Of a DNA stretch of 64,000 bases, positions 1 through 8,579 are shown piece by piece. Each line of letters opens with the position of its first letter. Position 1 is the first letter of the stretch. The position numbers and the translations under genes were made by a program. Location of the stretch: positions 206,520 to 270,519 of the forward strand of contig JAITMC010000023.1 of the NCBI GenBank assembly GCA_031277615.1, given 5' to 3'. Below the pieces are notes generated by a model. That model was not told the DNA's origin and ran no database searches. It was given only the letters and a program-made list of their open reading frames with translations. This DNA is from Chryseobacterium sp. Its GTDB lineage: Bacteria > Bacteroidota > Bacteroidia > Flavobacteriales > Weeksellaceae.

Positions 1-84
1 ATTGCTTTTTTCGGGACGAAACAGGTGCGCCGTGAGTGATATATGATCTTTTGTGGTCAATGAAAGTTCTTCCATACGGTAAAA

Positions 85-112
85 AGAAAAAATCCACTAT
101 AAAAGTGGAAAT
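85..112 (-). terminator. Intrinsic terminator of rbsK
   Basis: Read on the minus strand, a 6-bp stem (TCCACT / AGTGGA, 93-98 and 104-109) with a 5-nt loop is followed by a run of T. It lies about 55 nt after the rbsK stop codon. The first 84 nt of the window show no gene I can support. Confidence 0.6.
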
Positions 113-165
113 TTTACTTATCATTTTAAACGAAATCTTAACTTTTCGATATGTGGTAAATAGCT

Positions 166-1053
166 TTAAAGGAAATCGGACATCCTCGGCAGGCCGGTTT
201 GAGACCCTTTTCCACCGGAAACTCTGGAAGAGACCTCATTTCCGAACTTTACGCAGTCTTCAATGGAATTGCCGTGGCAGAGGGCAACTGCAAACCCAGA
301 GGTAAAAGCATCACCCATTCCCATCTTATAAACGGTCTCGTCTTTGTCATTTCTGAAATATTTCATTTCTGTACCGTCAAAATAGATGGTAGAATTGGTA
401 TCATCTCTTACAAACACTTTATTGAAGTACTTTTTAAGCACTTCCTCACGCTGCTCTTCTCCAAAAAGAATGTACAGCTCATTGCTTTTTGCCACAATGA
501 AATCTACATTCTCTATGAGCTCCTCGCTTATTTTCATAGCCGGTGAAGCATACAATCCTACTTTCCGGCCATACTTTTTGGCCTTTCTTACTGTGTATTC
601 TACGGTTTTCATTGCTACTTCAAGCTGTACCAGCACAAGGTCTGCCGTATGAAAATAGCGGTCTGCTTCATCGATATGTTCTATGCTCAGATAATTATTG
701 GCGGCAGGAACCACTACAATAGCAGCATTTCCGTTGCTGGTGGTTACATAGGCTGTCCCGGTGGCTTCACGGTCTGTTTCGTGAACAAAACCCACATTTA
801 CATTCTCACTCACCAGGTTTCTCATGATCTGCTGGCCAAGAGGATCCATTCCCACACAACCTACAAAATAAACACTCGCACCGAGTCTTGCCGTTCCTAC
901 GGCCTGATTGGCTCCTTTACCTCCAAAATAGCTGTCTGAATTTACGGCCAGAACCGTTTCATTCGGCTGCGGAAGTTTTTCCGTTTCCAAAACCAGATCA
1001 ATGGATGAACTGCCTACGACAATAATTTTGGGTTGTTCTGATGAGAAATTCAT
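166..1053 (-). CDS. rbsK: Ribokinase (PfkB family sugar kinase)
   Basis: Cytoplasmic PfkB-family kinase of 295 residues, the usual ribokinase size. Ribokinase phosphorylates D-ribose at O5 with ATP. The N-terminal sugar-binding signature GGKGANQ is at residues 44-50, and the C-terminal anion-hole motif GMGD has the expected catalytic Asp at 248. A flavobacterial -7 box lies about 50 nt upstream and a terminator follows, so it looks like a single-gene transcript. No ribose transporter or rbsD is adjacent, so the exact sugar is inferred from the signature; another PfkB substrate such as a nucleoside is possible. Confidence 0.85.
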   Translation of the reverse strand: MNFSSEQPKIIVVGSSSIDLVLETEKLPQPNETVLAVNSDSYFGGKGANQAVGTARLGASVYFVGCVGMDPLGQQIMRNLVSENVNVGFVHETDREATGTAYVTTSNGNAAIVVVPAANNYLSIEHIDEADRYFHTADLVLVQLEVAMKTVEYTVRKAKKYGRKVGLYASPAMKISEELIENVDFIVAKSNELYILFGEEQREEVLKKYFNKVFVRDDTNSTIYFDGTEMKYFRNDKDETVYKMGMGDAFTSGFAVALCHGNSIEDCVKFGNEVSSRVSGGKGSQTGLPRMSDFL

Positions 1054-1101
1054 TGGTGTTTTTGTTAAATTAATACAATTGATTTTTCAGAAACTAAACT
1101 T

Positions 1102-1109
1102 CAAAAATA
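1102..1109 (-). promoter_or_regulatory. -7 box TATTTTTG of rbsK
   Basis: Minus-strand TATTTTTG matches the Bacteroidota -7 consensus TAnnTTTG. The predicted transcript would have a leader of roughly 40 nt before the rbsK ATG. No clear -33 TTG was seen. Confidence 0.5.
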
Positions 1110-1120
1110 GCTAATTTTAT

Positions 1121-1756
1121 TTAACTTATTTCAATAAATTCTGTAATTATCTTCACCGGCTTTCCGGTTTTGTCATAGCCGATATAGCTGGCATAAAAAC
1201 CTTCTCCATATCCGGTTTCAAAAGCAAAGATGGTTCCGGGATGTTCTTCTGACGGCTTCAGAAAAGCATATTGATCGATAGCGCCGTTCTCATCAAAAAA
1301 ATACTCATGGAAAAATTCCTCATAAATTCCCATGAAATCAGCTCCTTTACTGTGGTACAGTCTTTTTTCCAGCTCGTTAAGACTGTTTTGGGTATCGGCA
1401 TCCATAAAGCATCCCATTCCGCTTTCTACAGGATATCCGAAAACTTCCTCTTCAGCAAGATCCTTGATGTTCTGTCCTGAAGTAACAGCCATTTTCCAGT
1501 CTGTCACCGCTTCACTGCTGAAAACAATCTCAGCATAGGCCACACAGTTGCTTTCTCTTTCTTTATGTAATAGGACTGAAAAATTCCCTTTGGGAAATTC
1601 TGTGGAAAAAGGCAGCATATCATTGGTGATCAAAGGATCACAGGCGACCAGTTTTCCACTGGAAAGATAAATCTTTCCAACTTCAAAGCTTTCAAGCAGA
1701 GGATTTTCTACAAATTCCTTTGAAAACAGTTTTTTAATATTTTCTATGGGTGTCAT
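1121..1756 (-). CDS. DUF4241 domain-containing protein
   Basis: Soluble protein of 211 residues without a signal peptide. The order of motifs fits DUF4241: an N-terminal 'KLVACDPL' segment, then 'GNFSVLLHKE', a central 'ESGMGCFMDADTQ' and a C-terminal 'GYGEGFYASYIGYD'. The biochemical role of DUF4241 is not established; members often occur near toxin-immunity genes, but nothing here proves that role. Its start overlaps the end of the upstream GIY-YIG gene by 23 nt, so the two are probably co-transcribed. Family call is from memory of the motif pattern. Confidence 0.65.
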   Translation of the reverse strand: MTPIENIKKLFSKEFVENPLLESFEVGKIYLSSGKLVACDPLITNDMLPFSTEFPKGNFSVLLHKERESNCVAYAEIVFSSEAVTDWKMAVTSGQNIKDLAEEEVFGYPVESGMGCFMDADTQNSLNELEKRLYHSKGADFMGIYEEFFHEYFFDENGAIDQYAFLKPSEEHPGTIFAFETGYGEGFYASYIGYDKTGKPVKIITEFIEIS

Positions 1757-2135
1757 TTTTAATTCTTCTTTTTAAATTGTCAGGTTGTTGATTGTCAGGC
1801 TGAGCGGAGTCGAAGCCTTTATTTTGTTCAAAATTATCGGAATGACTTATGTTCTGACAAGCAGAAAGTTCTTTTAATTTTTCCCAATTATTATTGATGA
1901 TGGCTTCTTTTTTCTTTCGGCTCCAACCTTTCACCTGTTTTTCAAATGCAATAGCCTGAACTACGTCATTAAACTCACAAAAGAAGACTAGTTCTACCGG
2001 TCTTCTTTTGTGGGTATAGCTTTCAGGATATTTTCCGGATTGATGCTGAACCATCCTGGTCTCAATATCACTGGTAACTCCTGTATAATAAGAGCCATCA
2101 GAACATTTTAATATATATACAAAATATAGTTTCAT
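1734..2135 (-). CDS. GIY-YIG nuclease superfamily protein
   Basis: Small single-domain GIY-YIG protein of 133 residues. The N-terminus has the signature pattern (VYIL then YYTG at residues 6-19), followed by 'HKRRPVELVFF' and 'AFEKQVKGWSRKKK', typical of the YhbQ/UPF0213 type. The last 30 residues (from about 104, FDSAQPDNQQPD) are not part of the fold: they are encoded by an inverted-repeat element that has extended or replaced the original C-terminus. A second inverted copy of the repeat lies just upstream of the start. Whether it cuts DNA or is only a mobile hitch-hiker is unknown. Confidence 0.8.
   Translation of the reverse strand: MKLYFVYILKCSDGSYYTGVTSDIETRMVQHQSGKYPESYTHKRRPVELVFFCEFNDVVQAIAFEKQVKGWSRKKKEAIINNNWEKLKELSACQNISHSDNFEQNKGFDSAQPDNQQPDNLKRRIKNDTHRKY
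1793..1817 (+). repeat. Palindromic repeat copy 1, inside the GIY-YIG 3' end
   Basis: The segment TGTCAGGCTGAGCGGAGTCG plus AAGCC is nearly the same as the reverse complement of the copy at 2147-2180 (core gctgagcg-agtcgaagc). It encodes the FDSAQPD tail of the GIY-YIG protein on the minus strand. A companion 'tcggaatgac' lies about 20 nt away in both copies. Confidence 0.7.
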
Positions 2136-2146
2136 TTTAATATTAA

Positions 2147-2180
2147 AAGCTTCGACTTCGCTCAGCTTGACATTCCGACA
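2147..2180 (-). repeat. Palindromic repeat copy 2, upstream of GIY-YIG gene
   Basis: Inverted partner of the copy at 1793-1817, placed between the valS stop and the GIY-YIG start. The two copies bracket the GIY-YIG coding region in opposite orientation. Confidence 0.7.
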
Positions 2181-2200
2181 GACTTACTGCTTTTTGGGGT

Positions 2201-4816
2201 TTATAAACTTTTCAGTTTTTCTTCCAGAATAGCAATTTTATCCTGAGCATCCTTCTGCTTCTGACGTTCAACCTCTACAATCTCCGGTTTGGCGTTGGCG
2301 ACAAACTTTTCATTGGAAAGTTTCTTTTCAACGGAGATCAGGAATCCTTTCAGATACTTCAGTTCTTCTTCTGTTTTTGTTTTTTCTTCTCCCAAATCTA
2401 AGTTTTCACTTAATGGAATAGAAATTTCCGTTGCTCCAACCAGAAACGTAAAGCTCGGCTTATCTGTTTTTGCTCCGAAATGAATTTCAGAAACGTTTGC
2501 TAATTTTTTAATAACCGATTCATATGCCAATTCCGAAGCATTGGTATAAATTTCCGCCGTTTCTCTCGGAGAGATCCCTTTGGTCTGACGGTAGTTTCTA
2601 ACTCCAGAGATCAATTCTGATGCCGTTTCAAAGTTTTCGATGATGTCTTCGCGGAATGCGTCTGCTTTTTTCTGTTGAGCAATAACAAGAGCCTCATCTG
2701 TTTTTCTTTCCGCAATAAGCTGCCAGATTTCTTCTGACTGGAAAGGCATAAACGGATGAACCAGCTTCATCAGCTCTTCAAAAAGTGAAACGGTTTTATC
2801 GTAAACTTCTTTTGAAATTCCTTCCCCGTAGTTAGGCTTGATCGCTTCCAGATACCAGCCACAGAAATCATCCCAGATCAGCTTATAAATCAAATGCAAG
2901 GCGTCGGAAATTCTGAATTTCCCGAACTGATCATTGATTTCTGCAATCGTTTTGTTCAGTTTATTTTCAAACCATTCAATGGTCTGGATTTCTGTTGTAT
3001 TGGCAGGCTTATCTTCATGGTTCCACATATTGATCAGACGGAAGGCACTCCAGATTTTCGTCATAAAGTTTCTTCCCTGAAGCATCAGATCTTCATCAAA
3101 AAGAAGGTCGTTTCCTGCTGCGGAACTCAATAAAATTCCTACCCGAACTCCATCTGCTCCATATTTGTCCATCAGCTCCAGCGGATCCGGTGAATTCCCC
3201 AGAGATTTAGACATCTTTCTTCGCTGCTTATCTCTTACGATTCCTGTGAAATAAACATTTTTGAACGGAACTTCTTTTCTGTATTCCAATCCGGCCATGA
3301 TCATTCTGGCTACCCAGAAGAAAATAATATCCGGACCTGTTACCAGGTCAGAAGTCGGGTAATAATAATTGATGTCTTTATTTTCAGGATCAAGCAATCC
3401 GTCGAATACCGACATTGGCCACAGCCATGAAGAGAACCAGGTATCAAGGGCATCCTGATCCTGTTTCAGATCTTCAGCGGTCAGTTCCTGATTGCCTGTT
3501 TTTTCTTTAGCCAGAATAACAGCTTCCTCCAGATTTTCTGCTACCACGAAATCATTTTCCCCTTCACCATAATAATAGGCAGGAATCTGCTGTCCCCACC
3601 AAAGCTGTCGGGAGATATTCCAGTCACGAATGTTTTCCATCCAGTGTCTGTATGTATTTTTAAATTTTTCAGGATAGAATTTCACTTCCTCATCCATTAC
3701 AACATCCAGGGCCGGCTTTGCAATTTCAGACATTTTCAGGAACCACTGAACGGAAACTTTGGGTTCAATAACCGCTCCTGTTCTTTCTGAAGTTCCTACT
3801 TTGTTTACGTAATCTTCAGCTTTTAATAAAAGATCTTTTTCTTCCAGCTCTTTGGCAATCTGCTTTCTTACCTCAAACCTGTTTTTTCCGGCATAATGTA
3901 AACCATAGTCGTTAAGGTTTCCGTCATCATCCAAAGCATCAATCATCTGAAGGCTGTGTTTCTGTCCGATTTCATAGTCATTGGTATCGTGAGCCGGAGT
4001 AATTTTCAATGCTCCTGTTCCGAATTCTATGTCTACATATTCATCTTCAATAATCGGAACCACTCTGTTTACAATCGGTACGATAACGTTTTTACCTTTC
4101 AGATGGGCATATCGCTCATCATTAGGATTGATACATACCGCAGTATCCCCGAAAATCGTTTCAGGACGTGTGGTAGCCACCGAAAGGAATTCTTCCGAAC
4201 CTTCAATCTTATATTTAAGGAAATATAATTTTCCGTTCTGCTCTTTAAAGATTACCTCTTCATCAGAAATATTGGTTTTGGCTTCAGGGTCCCAGTTGAC
4301 CATTCTGTAGCCTCTGTAGATGAGTCCTTTATTATAGAGATCAACAAAAGATTTGATTACCTGCTGCGAAAGCTTAGGCTCCATGGTAAAGCGGGTTCTG
4401 TCCCAGTCGCAAGAGCATCCTAATTTTTTCAGCTGTTCAAGGATGGTGCCTCCGTATTTGTCGGTCCATTCCCAGGCATGTTTTAAAAATTCTTCACGGG
4501 TAATATCAGCCTTGCTGACCCCTTCAGACTTCAGTTTAGCAACAACTTTAGCTTCAGTAGCAATTGAAGCGTGATCTGTTCCCGGAATCCAGCAGGCATT
4601 GAAGCCCTGCATTCTTGCACGACGGACCAGAACATCCTGAATGGTATTATTAAGCATATGCCCCATGTGTAAGATCCCCGTTACGTTTGGCGGAGGAATT
4701 ACAACAGTGTAAGGCGGCTTGTCATTCGGCTCTGAATGGAAGTACTTGTTCTCCATCCAGTAATTGTACCACTTCTGTTCTGTTTCCTGTGGATTGTACT
4801 TTTCTGAAATCTGCAT
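2201..4816 (-). CDS. valS: Valine--tRNA ligase
   Basis: Class Ia aminoacyl-tRNA synthetase of 871 residues that charges tRNA-Val. The HIGH-type motif HMGH is at residues 50-53 inside 'PPPNVTGILHMGH', and KMSKS is at 534-538. The editing (CP1) domain is present between them (GDTAVCINP, then the TPAHDTNDYE editing signature), and the C-terminus is the usual charged coiled coil. Full length with no odd residues noticed. A -7 box lies about 30 nt upstream, giving a short leader. Confidence 0.97.
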   Translation of the reverse strand: MQISEKYNPQETEQKWYNYWMENKYFHSEPNDKPPYTVVIPPPNVTGILHMGHMLNNTIQDVLVRRARMQGFNACWIPGTDHASIATEAKVVAKLKSEGVSKADITREEFLKHAWEWTDKYGGTILEQLKKLGCSCDWDRTRFTMEPKLSQQVIKSFVDLYNKGLIYRGYRMVNWDPEAKTNISDEEVIFKEQNGKLYFLKYKIEGSEEFLSVATTRPETIFGDTAVCINPNDERYAHLKGKNVIVPIVNRVVPIIEDEYVDIEFGTGALKITPAHDTNDYEIGQKHSLQMIDALDDDGNLNDYGLHYAGKNRFEVRKQIAKELEEKDLLLKAEDYVNKVGTSERTGAVIEPKVSVQWFLKMSEIAKPALDVVMDEEVKFYPEKFKNTYRHWMENIRDWNISRQLWWGQQIPAYYYGEGENDFVVAENLEEAVILAKEKTGNQELTAEDLKQDQDALDTWFSSWLWPMSVFDGLLDPENKDINYYYPTSDLVTGPDIIFFWVARMIMAGLEYRKEVPFKNVYFTGIVRDKQRRKMSKSLGNSPDPLELMDKYGADGVRVGILLSSAAGNDLLFDEDLMLQGRNFMTKIWSAFRLINMWNHEDKPANTTEIQTIEWFENKLNKTIAEINDQFGKFRISDALHLIYKLIWDDFCGWYLEAIKPNYGEGISKEVYDKTVSLFEELMKLVHPFMPFQSEEIWQLIAERKTDEALVIAQQKKADAFREDIIENFETASELISGVRNYRQTKGISPRETAEIYTNASELAYESVIKKLANVSEIHFGAKTDKPSFTFLVGATEISIPLSENLDLGEEKTKTEEELKYLKGFLISVEKKLSNEKFVANAKPEIVEVERQKQKDAQDKIAILEEKLKSL

Positions 4817-4844
4817 AAATTCTGTTTCTTTAATTTACAATTTG

Positions 4845-4852
4845 CAAAAATA
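4845..4852 (-). promoter_or_regulatory. -7 box TATTTTTG of valS
   Basis: Minus-strand TAnnTTTG match with a predicted start about 22 nt before the valS ATG. It lies back to back with the plus-strand box for the DUF1573 gene. Confidence 0.5.
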
Positions 4853-4894
4853 GTCTAAAGAAAAAAAATTTTAAGTATGAATTAAAATAATTTT

Positions 4895-4902
4895 TAACTT
4901 TG
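4895..4902 (+). promoter_or_regulatory. -7 box TAACTTTG of the DUF1573 gene
   Basis: Perfect TAnnTTTG match. Transcription would begin near 4909, which rules out the in-frame ATG at 4900 as the translation start and supports 4945. Confidence 0.6.
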
Positions 4903-4944
4903 TTTCTCAAAATTTATCTAACAAACATATTAACATTCAAGAAT

Positions 4945-5406
4945 ATGAAAAAATTAATTGCAGGAATTGCATTATTCGGAACATTTGCTTTAGCATCTGC
5001 ACAGACTATTACCTTTGACAGAACCACTTATGACTACGGTACAATCAAGACTAATGCTGACGGTACAAGATTCTTTACGGTAACGAACACAGGTGACAAG
5101 CCTTTGATCATTTCAAATGTAAAGCCTTCTTGCGGATGTACCACTCCTGAGTTCAGCCAGGATCCGATCATGCCTGGAAAATCTGCTAAAATCAAAGTTG
5201 GATATAACACGGCTGCCAACGGAGGATTCAACAAGATGATTGAAGTTTTCTCTAATGACCCTGCCAACAGCAGAAGCGTCATCTACATTAAAGGTAACGT
5301 AGATCCTAATGCTCCTGAACCAAAGCCACTAACAGCTGAAGAGCAGAAAGCTGCTGCTAAAGCTGAGAAGAAAGCGGCAAAACTGGCAAAAAAAGCTGCA
5401 AAGTAA
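4945..5406 (+). CDS. DUF1573 domain-containing secreted protein
   Basis: Exported protein of 153 residues: signal peptide MKKLIAGIALFGTFALASA, then one DUF1573 immunoglobulin-like domain with the characteristic 'VKPSCGCTTPE' loop, and a Lys/Ala-rich helical tail (about the last 30 residues). DUF1573 proteins are common in Bacteroidota; their function is not settled. The longer in-frame start at 4900 falls inside the promoter box, so the ATG at 4945 was chosen. A strong terminator follows 25 nt after the stop, so this is a single-gene unit. Confidence 0.9.
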   Translation: MKKLIAGIALFGTFALASAQTITFDRTTYDYGTIKTNADGTRFFTVTNTGDKPLIISNVKPSCGCTTPEFSQDPIMPGKSAKIKVGYNTAANGGFNKMIEVFSNDPANSRSVIYIKGNVDPNAPEPKPLTAEEQKAAAKAEKKAAKLAKKAAK

Positions 5407-5430
5407 TCTCTACTTTAAAAAAATAAAAGA

Positions 5431-5458
5431 ACCGTCTTCATCTGGAGACGGTTTTTTT
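5431..5458 (+). terminator. Intrinsic terminator after DUF1573 gene
   Basis: Stem ACCGTCT / AGACGGT with an 8-nt loop and a run of seven T. Confidence 0.85.
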
Positions 5459-5518
5459 ATTACATTTATGGTACTGTAGAAATAACTTCTACGGGAAACA
5501 CAAAATTTATTGCAATTT

Positions 5519-6388
5519 ATGGACACCAATTTCTCTGACGATTTCCTGGTAAAAGGAAAATTTTCGATTAAAAATTCTTCAACATCATATAAGGGTAAAC
5601 TTACTAAAGACGAGGGTAACCAGCTGCTGATCCAGGAAAAGGAAAAACTTCGTGAGCTTCAGGAAAGACTGTATGCAGACGGAAGCCAATCTCTTCTCGT
5701 TGTTCTTCAGGCCATGGATGCCGCAGGAAAAGACAGTATGATTGAGCATGTTTTCGGAGGGGTAAATCCTCAGGGCTGTAATGTAACCAGCTTCAAAACA
5801 CCAAGCTCCAAAGAATATTCCCACGATTTTTTATGGCGGCATTATCTTGCTCTTCCTCAAAAGGGAATGATCGGGATCTTCAACCGTTCGCATTATGAAA
5901 GCGTTCTGGTCTGCAAAGTACATCCTGAATACAATCTCAGCGAAAAAACATGGTCTTCGGTAAAAGATTTCGACAAAAAATTCTGGGAAAACCGCTATGA
6001 AAGCATCCGGAATTTTGAAAAACATCTCGCCCAGAACGGGACTACCATCGTCAAGATATTTTTAAATGTTTCTAAGGACGAACAGAAGAAAAGACTTCTG
6101 GACAGAATCAACGAACAGGAAAAAAACTGGAAGTTTTCTACCGGGGATCTTCCGGAAAGGGCTTTATTCAGCCAATACATGGAGGCCTATGAAACCGCCA
6201 TCAATGAAACTTCAAAAGACCATGCTCCGTGGTACGTGCTTCCGGCAGATAATAAATGGTTTGCCAGAGTAGCTGCGATCCAGATCATCATTGATACGCT
6301 GGAAAAAATGAACCTGAAGTATCCTCAGCTTAACGAAAAAGACAAAGCAGGGCTTGAAGAGGCCAGAAGAACACTCGAAAGTGAATAA
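5519..6388 (+). CDS. PPK2-family polyphosphate:nucleotide phosphotransferase
   Basis: Cytoplasmic polyphosphate kinase 2 family protein of 289 residues; such enzymes transfer phosphate between polyphosphate and nucleotides (AMP, ADP or GDP). The Walker A loop AMDAAGKDS is at 65-73, the FNRSHYE motif at 121-127, and the C-terminal 'PWYVLPADNKWFAR' segment is typical of the family. Length fits single-domain PPK2 enzymes. A TTG nine bases upstream (5510) is also in frame, but the ATG at 5519 is preferred. The nucleotide preference cannot be read from the sequence with certainty. Confidence 0.9.
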   Translation: MDTNFSDDFLVKGKFSIKNSSTSYKGKLTKDEGNQLLIQEKEKLRELQERLYADGSQSLLVVLQAMDAAGKDSMIEHVFGGVNPQGCNVTSFKTPSSKEYSHDFLWRHYLALPQKGMIGIFNRSHYESVLVCKVHPEYNLSEKTWSSVKDFDKKFWENRYESIRNFEKHLAQNGTTIVKIFLNVSKDEQKKRLLDRINEQEKNWKFSTGDLPERALFSQYMEAYETAINETSKDHAPWYVLPADNKWFARVAAIQIIIDTLEKMNLKYPQLNEKDKAGLEEARRTLESE

Positions 6389-6469
6389 TCTACAAATGTA
6401 ATATACTAATCCATAGTTAAATAAAATAGTTAAATTTTATTTAAAAAACACTGATACGTGAATAATATA

Positions 6470-6499
6470 TTGTTCATGTCGGTTTTTTTTGTAATTTTA
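6470..6499 (+). promoter_or_regulatory. Candidate promoter of the L/A/B array
   Basis: A TTG at 6470-6472 is separated by 19 nt from TAATTTTA (6492-6499), which fits the flavobacterial -33/-7 layout except for the last base. Predicted leader to the first lipoprotein is about 35 nt. It is the only promoter-like site seen between the PPK2 gene and the array. Confidence 0.45.
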
Positions 6500-6539
6500 T
6501 CAAAAATTAAGAACACCAGACTCTTATTAAACTTTAACT

Positions 6540-6914
6540 ATGAAAAAATTATTATTATCAGCAATCGCTGTAATATCTCTTGTTGCCTGCAACAATGAAA
6601 GCACCACTGTGAATACGGTACAAAGTATGAAAACCCCACAGATGGAAAACTTCGACAAAGCTTTCAAAAGCTTAGGTGATCCCCAAAACAGACCTACGGA
6701 AGAGGAGAAAAAAAGAAACACTTCCGAACTGAGTGACCGAAGAAAAGCTCTTCTGGTACCAGCTTCCAAAGAACTGATCCTTTCCACGGGTGTAACTGAA
6801 AATGAGCTGATGCAAAAAACCGGTGGCGATATGAGCCAGATCATCGTGTGGGCTACCCAGATCTACATGAAGAAAAGCGAGGATATCCGTAAAAACTTAA
6901 AATCTGAAAAATAA
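6540..6914 (+). CDS. Array lipoprotein L1
   Basis: First of eight copies of a small lipoprotein of unknown function (124 residues). Lipobox LVAC with Cys17, then a Thr/Val-rich spacer and a charged, mostly helical domain. Residues from about 35 to 72 (ENFDKAF... to ...DRRKALL) are identical in all eight copies. L1 is the most divergent member: MKTPQMENF, TENELMQKTGG and SEDIRKNLKSEK where the others have MKxPAMENF, TESELMRKTGG and SDEIRKNIKSEK. The next gene starts two bases after its stop. No known domain recognised. Confidence 0.85.
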   Translation: MKKLLLSAIAVISLVACNNESTTVNTVQSMKTPQMENFDKAFKSLGDPQNRPTEEEKKRNTSELSDRRKALLVPASKELILSTGVTENELMQKTGGDMSQIIVWATQIYMKKSEDIRKNLKSEK

Positions 6915-6916
6915 TC

Positions 6917-7468
6917 ATGAGAAAGTTTTTATCACTATTAAGCATCGTGTCTGTTTCTTTGGCATATGCTCAGACGGGGCCTCTTATCATCAGAAACCTC
7001 ACCACTAACTATGATTACCGGGGAACTATTTTTGCCAATAATTTCGCCGGAGCAGGCTGTAATCCTGTGGTTGCGTCCATTGATCCTTCCATGATACGCG
7101 TACCAGCCGGAACTACGGTACAATATAACAACTACCGGGACCAGTATGTTCCGGGATCTCCCAGTTCCGTGCTCACCTGGTCGGTTCTGCTGGCTACAGG
7201 AGGTACTCCCACCTTACGGCCCTGGAATCATCCGAGCCTGATGCCTGGAGGCGTTATTTCCAATAATACCCAATGGTCTATGTCCAAGTTTCAGATGTTT
7301 CATGCCGGAACGCTTAATCCGGAAACTTATTTTTACGGAAATATCGGGGATGCCGCGAATCCATGTGTAGGTAATACCGATTATATTGATGCTGCCCCGA
7401 TGGGTACTGCATCATGGTTTACCATTACCACCGGCGGAACGGTATATACTTATCTTGTCCTCAACTAA
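6917..7468 (+). CDS. Array secreted protein A1
   Basis: Secreted protein of 183 residues with a clear signal peptide ending SLAYAQ and no lipobox, membrane segment or T9SS sorting domain. It has the family-A layout: an N-terminal LIIRNL strand, a 'GCNP' cysteine near 48, the NYRDQY motif, 'RPWNHPSLMPGG', 'NNTQW', a second cysteine (NPCVG) and a C-terminal strand. It is the most divergent A: it lacks the DSHMGNG motif of A2-A6 and ends TYLVLN rather than in an aromatic residue. Function unknown; the two conserved cysteines could form a disulfide in the periplasm or outside. Confidence 0.85.
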   Translation: MRKFLSLLSIVSVSLAYAQTGPLIIRNLTTNYDYRGTIFANNFAGAGCNPVVASIDPSMIRVPAGTTVQYNNYRDQYVPGSPSSVLTWSVLLATGGTPTLRPWNHPSLMPGGVISNNTQWSMSKFQMFHAGTLNPETYFYGNIGDAANPCVGNTDYIDAAPMGTASWFTITTGGTVYTYLVLN

Positions 7469-7480
7469 TCACCAGTTTAT

Positions 7481-8011
7481 ATGAAAAAAATACCTTTGCT
7501 TTTATCGTTGGCAGGAGGAATCTTCACACTTGCTCAAAGCTCATCTCTTGTTATACAAAACTACAGCAATTATGATGCTGTAGGCAGATTGCTGACAGCA
7601 ACGCCGGGTAATCCTTTGGGACCCGTGATGACTCCCGCTCCCGCTCCGCCTTACAGTGCCTACACGATTCCGGCAGGAGCTTATACCCAATATGATTCTT
7701 TCAGTACCACGGCAACAGCGGCTTTTCCTATCTTCACCTGGTATGTTACAGACCACACCAATCCATCCAATAGCGGAGCTTATGCCTATAATGATCCTTT
7801 TATTTCCACGGTAATGAGCTCTGTGAATGAATGGGCCGGTTTAAATTTCTGGCTTAAAGATACTGCAACCGGTGCCACAGATAGTTATAGCCTGGGAGAC
7901 CCTGCTGTATATCCGGGATTCAGTAATTCGCAGACGGGTACATTTTCCAGTGCTGACTGGTTTACGATCACTACACCGAGCGGGCCTACCACTTATATTC
8001 AGATCTACTAA
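7481..8011 (+). CDS. Array secreted protein B1
   Basis: Secreted protein of 176 residues, first of five family-B members. Signal peptide MKKIPLLLSLAGGIFTLAQ, then LVIQNYSNYDAVGRL, which resembles the start of family A, a Pro/Ala/Tyr-rich centre, 'VNEWAG' and the C-terminal 'ADWFTITTPSG' ending in QIY. There are no cysteines, unlike family A. It begins 12 nt after A1 and is the only B directly behind an A rather than an L or another B. Function unknown. Confidence 0.85.
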   Translation: MKKIPLLLSLAGGIFTLAQSSSLVIQNYSNYDAVGRLLTATPGNPLGPVMTPAPAPPYSAYTIPAGAYTQYDSFSTTATAAFPIFTWYVTDHTNPSNSGAYAYNDPFISTVMSSVNEWAGLNFWLKDTATGATDSYSLGDPAVYPGFSNSQTGTFSSADWFTITTPSGPTTYIQIY

Positions 8012-8138
8012 AGGGACAGCAGCTCTATAGCGTATACTATGAACACTCCTTATACGGAGGCTAAATTTCAGCCTTCGGAAGATTTTTAATGCCTGTTTTC
8101 AAAAACAGATTTATCCTTTATTTCTAAATAAAATAATT
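8012..8138 (+). other. Array spacer between B1 and L2
   Basis: The longest gap in the array. It holds small hairpins (GGCT/AGCC near 8062-8076 and CTGTTT/AAACAG near 8093-8108), neither followed by a T run. The last 30 nt resemble the AT-rich leaders of the other L genes. It may be a junction between L1-A1-B1 and the later amplified units. Confidence 0.4.
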
Positions 8139-8516
8139 ATGAAAAAACATTTTTTAATGGCAGCTTTTGCTGTTTTAACGCTTGCTTCATGTAACAATGA
8201 AAGCGCTGCCGTCAATACGGTAGAAAGCATGAAATCTCCGGCCATGGAAAACTTCGACAAGGCTTTCAAAAGTCTGGGTGACCCACAGAACAGACCTACG
8301 GAAGAAGAGAAAAAGAGAAATACTTCTGAGCTGAGCGACCGGAGAAAAGCACTTCTCATTCCGGCTTCCAAAGAGCTGATTCTTTCTTCAGGCGTAACTG
8401 AAAGTGAACTGATGAGAAAGACCGGCGGTGATATGAGCCAGATCATTGTCTGGGCCACCCAGATCTACATGAAGAAAAGTGATGAGATCCGTAAGAACAT
8501 TAAATCTGAAAAATAA
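8139..8516 (+). CDS. Array lipoprotein L2
   Basis: Lipoprotein of 125 residues, lipobox LASC with Cys18, followed by NNESAAVNTVES. It differs from most copies by Ile in 'ALLIPASKEL'. It opens the stretch of two direct ~1-kb L-B duplications that ends at L4. Unknown function; family evidence as for L1. Confidence 0.85.
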   Translation: MKKHFLMAAFAVLTLASCNNESAAVNTVESMKSPAMENFDKAFKSLGDPQNRPTEEEKKRNTSELSDRRKALLIPASKELILSSGVTESELMRKTGGDMSQIIVWATQIYMKKSDEIRKNIKSEK

Positions 8517-8579
8517 ATTCTGATTTTACCGTACATCCAACTGAACTTTTACATCCACCTGGTCATTAATCAAAATATC

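Noticed and set aside
8111-8458. Repeated minus-strand open frames opposite the L genes (also near 6.5, 11.1 and 12.1 kb)
   Set aside because: They recur only because the L genes are near copies; composition follows the sense genes and no start signals are visible.
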